A stretch of 64,000 nucleotides of DNA from Petrosia ficiformis (lineage: Eukaryota; Porifera; Demospongiae; Haplosclerida; Petrosiidae): the NCBI GenBank assembly GCA_947044365.1, contig OX345637.1, forward strand, positions 992,001-1,056,000, written 5' to 3'. Position 1 is the stretch's first letter. The number at the start of each line of letters is the position of its first letter. The notes below the pieces were generated by a model. It saw only the letters and a program-made list of their open reading frames with translations, had not been told where the DNA came from and did no database searches. Made by a program: the position numbers and the translations under genes. Of the stretch, positions 58,601 to 64,000 are shown one piece after another.

Positions 58601-61600
58601 TTAGATTATTGGATTAGAAATGTTCCTGGTAATAAATCATGGGAGAGTCTGTGCAGTATTGTTGATAAACATGACAAAGTCACAGCAAACGAAATGAGGA
58701 GAAAACTAGGTAAGTATGGTTTCATACGGGATTTTTGTTAGGGAGGGGAAATAATCAATGATAAACACAGTGCTCGTGGGGTAGGGTCTGTGGGTATGCT
58801 CCTCCCTGGAATTTTTATGGCCCGTAGGGCCATCCCTATGATTGCTTTCCACGGGGTTTAATGTATATATATTTTCTTGTGTCCACTTGCGCGAGTATGC
58901 GTTGTATACGTAGTTAAGGAAGTTGCGTCATTCCCGGGGGCTCGGTCAATTAATGGGTGTGGCGCGTAAAAGAACGCGCGCTTGAGCTCTACAGACCAGC
59001 AGAAAGAAAACTGCCTGTAGCTAAGTAGCTTACGGAACTAATAGCTAGCTATTCTGCCTGAAATATATTCCTCAAGGTCTTTTGAAAGGTCAGGAGAGTA
59101 GATAATCGAAATAATAACTATAATAAGCTGTTGTCTTTCATGCTTGATAAAGTCAGCCATGATTACTGAATGCGGGACACCACAAAGCAGTCATAGGGAT
59201 ACTTTTATCTTCACTTAAATTTGTAAAGGAATCATAGGGATGTTTTTCTCTCTATATACACTTGTTTTTTTAATTTTGCTGCTATATTGTGGTATCACAG
59301 GAGATTATATGATGCTCATCATATTAAGTCCAGGGTTTCATGTAGCAGGTGGCAATATCCATTTAACTCCTCATCCCCCTATATTTTCGATGAACTTTAT
59401 TTCTACATGCAACAACATCTCCACCAGAAGTAACCTAAATGGGCTTTGTTAAAGAGAAATATTCATCAAAACTAAGTGTATTCCACCTATATTTACTTAT
59501 TCATCTAGAAATGTGACTTCAACAACTACTTTTCACATATATTATACATAAATGCTTTTACAGTATTGTGGTTTCTGCTGTACGTCTTACTTACTAATAG
59601 AAGTATAATATTACATATATTACAGTGTCTACATGTATGGTCACATAATTATGAAATTAATTATCTATAACTGCTTTTGTTCAGTTTTAATGTAGTGCCA
59701 CAGTAGGAATAGCTATCTAGGTATCTGTTGACATGTAGTCTTATGCCCAAAGTTGCATCAAACAATCACAAATGCTAGACATTTGAAAACTTACATGCAT
59801 GTATAATACCAAATATATGCTAATGAGGTTGATATTACCTTCTAAATTTCTTCAAATTAGTCCTGATTATTTTAACTAATTAATTAATTTACACTGTAAA
59901 ATGTTATAGTTCATTTTAACCTTCAGTTAGTTACAAGAGTTTCAATGCAAATACATTTTCCTCCATGCTGATATATTTTTCCTGGTCAGTTCATTTGATC
60001 TTTATATACATTAACTAGTATTAAGCACATATCATAGTATTACTGTAACAAACATATTCAAATATAGCATATTATTATAGGCACAACCTATGTGGTATAT
60101 TATTTGCATTCCAATTGTAACATCTGCTAAAATAACAGATGTTATTAGCTCATTCCTGAGTAATTAATTAATATTAAATTTGTACTTATAAGTTATAATA
60201 GTAAATAACTTTGATGTACTCCACAGATATTTGAAAAGTCAGCACATGAATGTAATTATGAGTACTGAAGGAATAATTATGTATGTACATTGTATTGCTT
60301 TCATTAACCATTCTTTATTATGGCATGTACTTCATATACTAGTCAATATACATGTAGATTACTAGTTGTAAACATTACCTAACTAGACAAGAAAGCAGCA
60401 TTGATTTATATAGTCTCAGGAGGAATTGAAACTTGTGTAACATAATGAAGGTTAAAATAACCCATTCATTTTTAAATTAAGAAACCATGCCGAGTGTAGT
60501 GATCTAAACACAGGGAAATGCAATCTCTATGCTATACTCATTTAGACTTGTTTTATATATAGGTATATCAGGAAAACCTCTTGCTGACAAGCAACTAAAG
60601 TATGATGAGGATAGTGATGGAGTATCATTTAAAAAGACGATGGGAAGGGATGAATCTCCGGTTGAAAGTATAAGAAAGTGTGAAATCAGGTTAAGAACAT
60701 AAATATAAAAAGGCTATTTGGTTTTCCATTGGGTCTTAAATAATGCAATATATAACGTAGGAAGGACCAAGAGTGAAAAGAGGGATATATATATGTATCA
60801 TTAACCGATATGAGATTGCATACAAATTAATGTTTGGGCATTAATAGTGAATTAATTATATTATATTATATTATATTACATTAGAGATACACCAGTTTCA
60901 TGGGATGATATAGGTAACAATACAATATTTATTTTTATTATATGATGAAAATATGTTTTGTACTATAGTTGGTTTAGAGAATGCAAAAGAATCTCTTCGT
61001 GAAATAGTTGTCCTGCCAACTCTGAAACCAGAAGTAAGTGTTATGTTAACAGGTGCATGATATTAACTATTTTTATCGTTACTAGTTATTTATGCGTCTG
61101 ACAACACCAGCAAAGGGATTACTATTATTTGGACCTCCTGGAAATGGTAAAACATTACTGGTAAGTAAAAGGAACTCAAAGTTTTATTATTTAAATGTTT
61201 TGATAATTATGTTTTACAGGCCAAAGCTGTTGCTCATGAATCAAAATCAAGGTTTTTTGATGTATCTGGTGCAACATTACTGTCGAAATGGGTATTTTAC
61301 TTGTTTAACTATTATAATAATCATTATAATTGATAACCTTTGATATAGTATTAGTCTTTGATTTATTTACATTCTGTATTGTTTATGGACTAGTGCTGCC
61401 ATGATGTTTTTTTTTATGGCCCACAATGATTGCTTTCCACAAGGTTTAATGTATATAATAATTATGATTATTATGGCCCGTAGGGCCATCCCTATAATTG
61501 CTTTCCACAGGGTTTAATGTATATATATATATATATATAATATATATTCTTGTGTCACTTGCGCGACTATGCGTTGTATACGTAGTTAAGGAAGTTGCGT

Positions 61601-64000
61601 CATTCCCGGACGTGGTGCGTAAAAGAACGCGCATTCTAGGCTCTTCGAGCTACAGACAAGCCAGGAAGATTCAGAAACTGCTAATAACTGTTGTATATAG
61701 CAGAGAAACAGTATAAATATTATGCAAGAATCTTTAACAAGTAAGTATAATAAGTTGTTAAGTTTCAGATATGAGGAAGTCAACATTTAGAACCTTGTAG
61801 GAGTACTTCAGTCAGTTCGTCAAAGATCTGTGTATTTAGAATGCAATCAGGCTTACACTTACTTCTTCAGGCCCCAGCTTTCGAGTACACAGAAAGGTAG
61901 AGACACTAGTGCCATCAGCAATGGTTAATACATAGTCAACACAAAGCAAATATAGGGATGTTTTTTTTTCTCTATATACACTTGTTATAATTATATAATT
62001 TTTATACCATGGTGTGTGGGTGATCATCATGGTAACCCTTGATGTTCCGCGGGTGATATATGCCCATACCACGACTGTAGACACAGTTTTTACAAACACT
62101 AATTTGTAGAGTACTTTGGCTTCCACCTGATGTCAAATGTGCATACTTTTGTGTTACCATGTATTAAATACATATAGCCCTGTTTGGAAGTGGTTATGGC
62201 CCTTGAGATAATTGGTCTCAACCAGTTATCTTGCGGGTGTTATGCATAGGTCTACATACATTATTAATTTGACTATATATGTAGCAATGACTTTGAAACT
62301 GAAATATTTCCTCACCCTTAAGCTTAAAGAAATAGATGAACTTCATGGTCTCTCCCATTTGCACATAGTTGTTATTAGATTTTTCATTGCCACATCTTAA
62401 TTATAATTATTTATTTGTAATTATTCTTTAGGAATTATGTTGTGATGTACAATGCGAGACAATATTGGCAGCATTAGTATGCGCTTGACAAAAGTATAAT
62501 AATTATTATAATTTTATTCATAGGTAGGCGAGAGCAAGAAGTTGGTTAAAGCATTGTTTGATGTAGCAAGGGAATGTCAACCAACAGTAATATTCATAGG
62601 TGAATACAATTGCTTGTATGATATTGAACTGTGCATTTATAACATCTTTAATCTATTAAAATATTAGTGTTTTCAAGCTTATTATATTCCTACAGATGAG
62701 GTAGACTCTCTCCTCAATAGAGATGAAAAGAATGTTATGGCTGAGTTCTTGACACAGTTTGATGGAGTGAGTTCATTGATTCCAGCATTTTTATTATTTA
62801 TGAGCTTGTTATTAGGCCTGCATGATAGTGTGACTTTTTTAGTATTAACCTCAGATGGCATCGATGATCATGATAATAATTATAAACCTGATTATGAGGT
62901 GTACAAACATTGCTATACATGTACTTTGCCCATTGATTTATTATAGTGTACTGGTAACCCGTTTATCGTCGTGAGTATAGGAGGATAATATAATTACTTT
63001 GTGTGTCTATCTGTAACCTTCCTTATTTTATTTGTCATGCCATATTTTTAAATTACAGATGACTACTTCAGAAAGTGACAGAATTTTAGTAATGGGTGCC
63101 ACCAATAGACCCGAAGATATTGATGAAGCAGCTTTAAGGTACCAAGACAGTATGATTTTAAATGTGCATCTCACAAAATTGGTGAACATAATAATTCTCA
63201 TTATAATTATTTCATAGGAGATTTACCAAAAAAATATATATTCCTCTACCTGATTCAAAAGTAATGTAACATATCATCACCACACACAAATAATTATAAT
63301 AAATTTTTGTAATAGGCTAGGGATCTTGCTCTACAAAAGCTCCTCAAAGATTGTAAGCATGAAATAAGTGATGCCAATCTACTTGACATAACAAGGTAAG
63401 TGTAATGTACAATGACTGCAATTTATAATAAAGTTTCCTTTTCTTCCTGCTATATACGCAGCGAAACAGAAAATTATTCATTTAGTGATCTAACTGCTCT
63501 TGCTCAAGAAGCAGCTAAAGGACCAATGAGAGGTAGGAAAATAATTTATTGATAGCATAAACTAGAAGGTTCTCACTCCAACTAAGTCACTCCTGAGCTA
63601 TTTGAAAATAAAAGTCACAACGTGAAATCACCTATTCTAATAATTAGTGTTTATCTAAAATTCAGTCTGGCTAAACAGAATTGGCTTTAGTGATAACTGT
63701 TATGGCCTTGGAGAACTCAATAAAAGCACAAAAATTGCTTTTCTTTATGTGCACAAAGGCAGTGAACATCACTTCAGCATGCTACTCCCACTATAACCAT
63801 GAATAAGTAATATACTTGCAGCTTCACACACGAGTTTTGTAACCTTCATTACTTTTTTAGCTTGCTACTGGTCTGTCCTGTTACCTGTCACTAAATAGCA
63901 TAGACTCAGTTGTAATGAACTTACTATGAATCACAAATTGGAAAATTCTTATTTTTTTGTTATTCTCTTATATGTTTCTAGAGTTAACTACAGATGTACT
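52682..64000 (+). CDS. Gene E: new domain, coiled coil, Death-like domain and spastin-like AAA ATPase in one gene (3' end outside)
   Basis: Exons: 52682-52745, 54456-55264, 55317-55365, 55854-56156, 56216-56362, 56426-56560, 57690-57722, 57780-57848, 58434-58709, 60563-60689, 60885-60913, 60969-61033, 61086-61160, 61220-61291, 62524-62599, 62696-62766, 63059-63138, 63218-63260, 63316-63395, 63462-63532, 63982-64000 (cut). Every junction agrees in phase, giving about 897 residues without a stop. Layout: 22-291 new Cys-containing domain shared with gene D; 308-536 charged coiled coil; 536-628 Death-like domain; 628 onward AAA ATPase, nearly identical in motif order to copy 1. No signal or membrane segment is seen. 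The start is the ATG at 52682 (GACTGATGGCAGG). I infer a cytosolic Death-fold-controlled AAA motor. The caveat is that two adjacent genes could be involved. The join between Death and AAA rests on matching phase and good splice sites, not on transcripts. Confidence 0.65.
53916..54186. mobile_element. TAGGGCTGGG hAT miniature element in gene E intron 1
   Basis: It starts TAGGGCTGGGATGATATAAT and ends AATTCCTAGCCCTA. Flanking octamers GTATATAC and ATATATTC match at six of eight. It splits a duplicon copy whose parts continue at 54190. Confidence 0.75.
54456..55264 (+). other. New Cys-containing domain exon of gene E
   Basis: A single exon of 809 bases, 270 codons, paralogous to gene D 34512-35401. 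Conserved landmarks in order: C.CG.CT...[33 protein letters not shown], CxxxxCR-like Cys pairs, LSFCYCF.DY..KF, then a short basic strand. The N-terminal CNCGGC could bind a metal with C further on. The C-terminal half (alternating strands ending in F.Y.F.DY) resembles segments seen next to Death domains in other basal-animal adaptor proteins, but I cannot name the family. Confidence 0.6.
55376..55492. repeat. CTAT tetranucleotide microsatellite
   Basis: Imperfect (CTAT)n just downstream of the donor at 55365. Confidence 0.8.
55854..57848 (+). other. Coiled-coil exon cassette of gene E
   Basis: Five exons (55854-56156, 56216-56362, 56426-56560, 57690-57722, 57780-57848) are all phase 1-1, so any can be skipped or duplicated without a frameshift. 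They encode Glu/Lys/Leu-rich heptads ([39 protein letters not shown]). The first contains near-repeats of [16 protein letters not shown] type. An extra exon-like segment at 55735-55784 ([14 protein letters not shown] then a stop) looks like a partial duplicate of the start of 55854-56156. Confidence 0.7.
57387..57582. mobile_element. Small element with 12 bp terminal inverted repeats
   Basis: GGAGTAGGAACA at 57387-57398 and TGTTCCTACTCC at 57571-57582 are exact inverted copies enclosing about 170 bases without coding potential. A target duplication is not clear. Confidence 0.5.
58265..58345 (+). pseudogene. Relic of the first AAA exon
   Basis: TTACGCTATACTCATTCATA then CTTGTGTTTTACATATACAA and CAGGAAAATCACTTCATGAT match the 60 bases before and the first ~25 bases of the AAA start exons at 47119 and 60563 (GG.AT..CAGGAAAACCTCTTG.TGA). 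The acceptor AG is lost and the frame is broken. Confidence 0.5.
58434..58709 (+). other. Death-like domain exon of gene E
   Basis: One phase 1-1 exon of 276 bases encodes [20 protein letters not shown], then [20 protein letters not shown] and [15 protein letters not shown]. The W..FA..F.V......F........[10 protein letters not shown].......W.SL pattern is that of the Death superfamily. It shares phase and overall layout, but little sequence, with the gene D exon 33608-33901. Confidence 0.6.
58816..59270 (+). mobile_element. Palindrome-headed miniature element, best full copy
   Basis: It begins ATGGCCCGTAGGGCCATCCC, an 8+8 palindrome, followed by the terminal repeat ATCCCTATGATTGCTTT. It ends CAAAGCAGTCATAGGGAT, with a second tail AATCATAGGGATGTTTTTCT. 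About 430 bases, no ORF. Relatives lie at 26996-27441, 33950-34262, 44872-45117 and 61476-61983, with fragments at 13672, 31044, 32340 and 46320. It lies in the Death-to-AAA intron of gene E. Confidence 0.8.
60563..64000 (+). other. AAA ATPase exon set of gene E
   Basis: Exon for exon this matches copy 1 at 47119-50501, with the same phases and intron positions. Motifs: Walker A GPPGNGKT (61086-61160 exon), pore loop SKW, Walker B VIFIDEVDSLL (62524-62766), sensor [43 protein letters not shown]. The segment between Walker B and FDG is only about 13 residues ([14 protein letters not shown]), shorter than copy 1 and well short of spastin. The window ends inside the exon homologous to 50067-50107. 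Confidence 0.85.
61410..61990 (+). mobile_element. Palindrome-headed miniature element with doubled head in a gene E intron
   Basis: A truncated head (ATGGCCCACAATGATTGCTTT) at about 61415 is followed by a full head ATGGCCCGTAGGGCCATCCC at 61476. The body matches 58860-58980 (CGTAGTTAAGGAAGTTGCGT, GTAAAAGAACGCGC) and a tail TAGGGATG then CTCTATATACACTTG near 61955-61983. It is absent from the matching intron of AAA copy 1 (47868-48273). Confidence 0.75.

Noticed and set aside
1..64000. tRNA, rRNA, CRISPR, bacterial promoter or operon features
   Set aside because: I looked for A and B box pairs, cloverleaf-like stems, regularly spaced identical repeats and Shine-Dalgarno-led ORFs; none was convincing, and the DNA is clearly intron-bearing eukaryotic.

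Overview
The window is intron-rich, AT-rich eukaryotic DNA with GT-AG introns, dispersed short DNA transposons, and microsatellite or minisatellite arrays. Death-domain genes, fibrinogen-related lectin-like genes, a giant spectrin-repeat-like gene and a spastin-type AAA ATPase point to an early-branching animal. A sponge is my best guess, but this is inference; no marker in the window settles it. Exon boundaries were read by eye from splice signals and reading-frame phase. No tRNA, rRNA or CRISPR array was recognised.

Region 1 (1-29900). A large minus-strand gene runs through the left half. At least 24 in-phase exons (about 1550 residues) encode helical, spectrin-repeat-like segments and one long acidic linker. 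One exon carries an in-frame TAG. The 8.9 kb intron at 7699-16576 holds, on the opposite strand, a tandem family of fibrinogen-related (FReD) genes. Every copy complete enough to judge is damaged in a different way, and the tail of another copy lies at the left edge. The introns also hold hAT-type miniature elements with 8 bp target duplications, foldback elements, a 690 bp ACTGT satellite and a 29 bp minisatellite.

Region 2 (29900-33500). This is mostly repeat-rich DNA: an orphan exon-like fragment, a hairpin element, a recombinase-like ORF remnant and AT tracts.

Region 3 (33500-50600). Gene D (plus strand) encodes an N-terminal Death-like domain, a new cysteine-containing domain of about 290 residues and short helical exons. 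About 10 kb of transposons follow (a decayed hAT transposase, a DDE transposase tail, several foldbacks). Then comes a set of AAA ATPase exons of the spastin/fidgetin/VPS4 type that ends at 50501.

Region 4 (50600-64000). Gene E (plus strand) is a relative of D plus the AAA block, joined in one phase-consistent exon chain: new domain, coiled coil, Death-like domain, spastin-like AAA ATPase. It runs off the right edge. Non-coding stretches shared between the two loci indicate tandem duplication followed by transposon expansion of the first copy. The pairing of a Death-fold adaptor with a meiotic-clade AAA motor is the most interesting content of the window.
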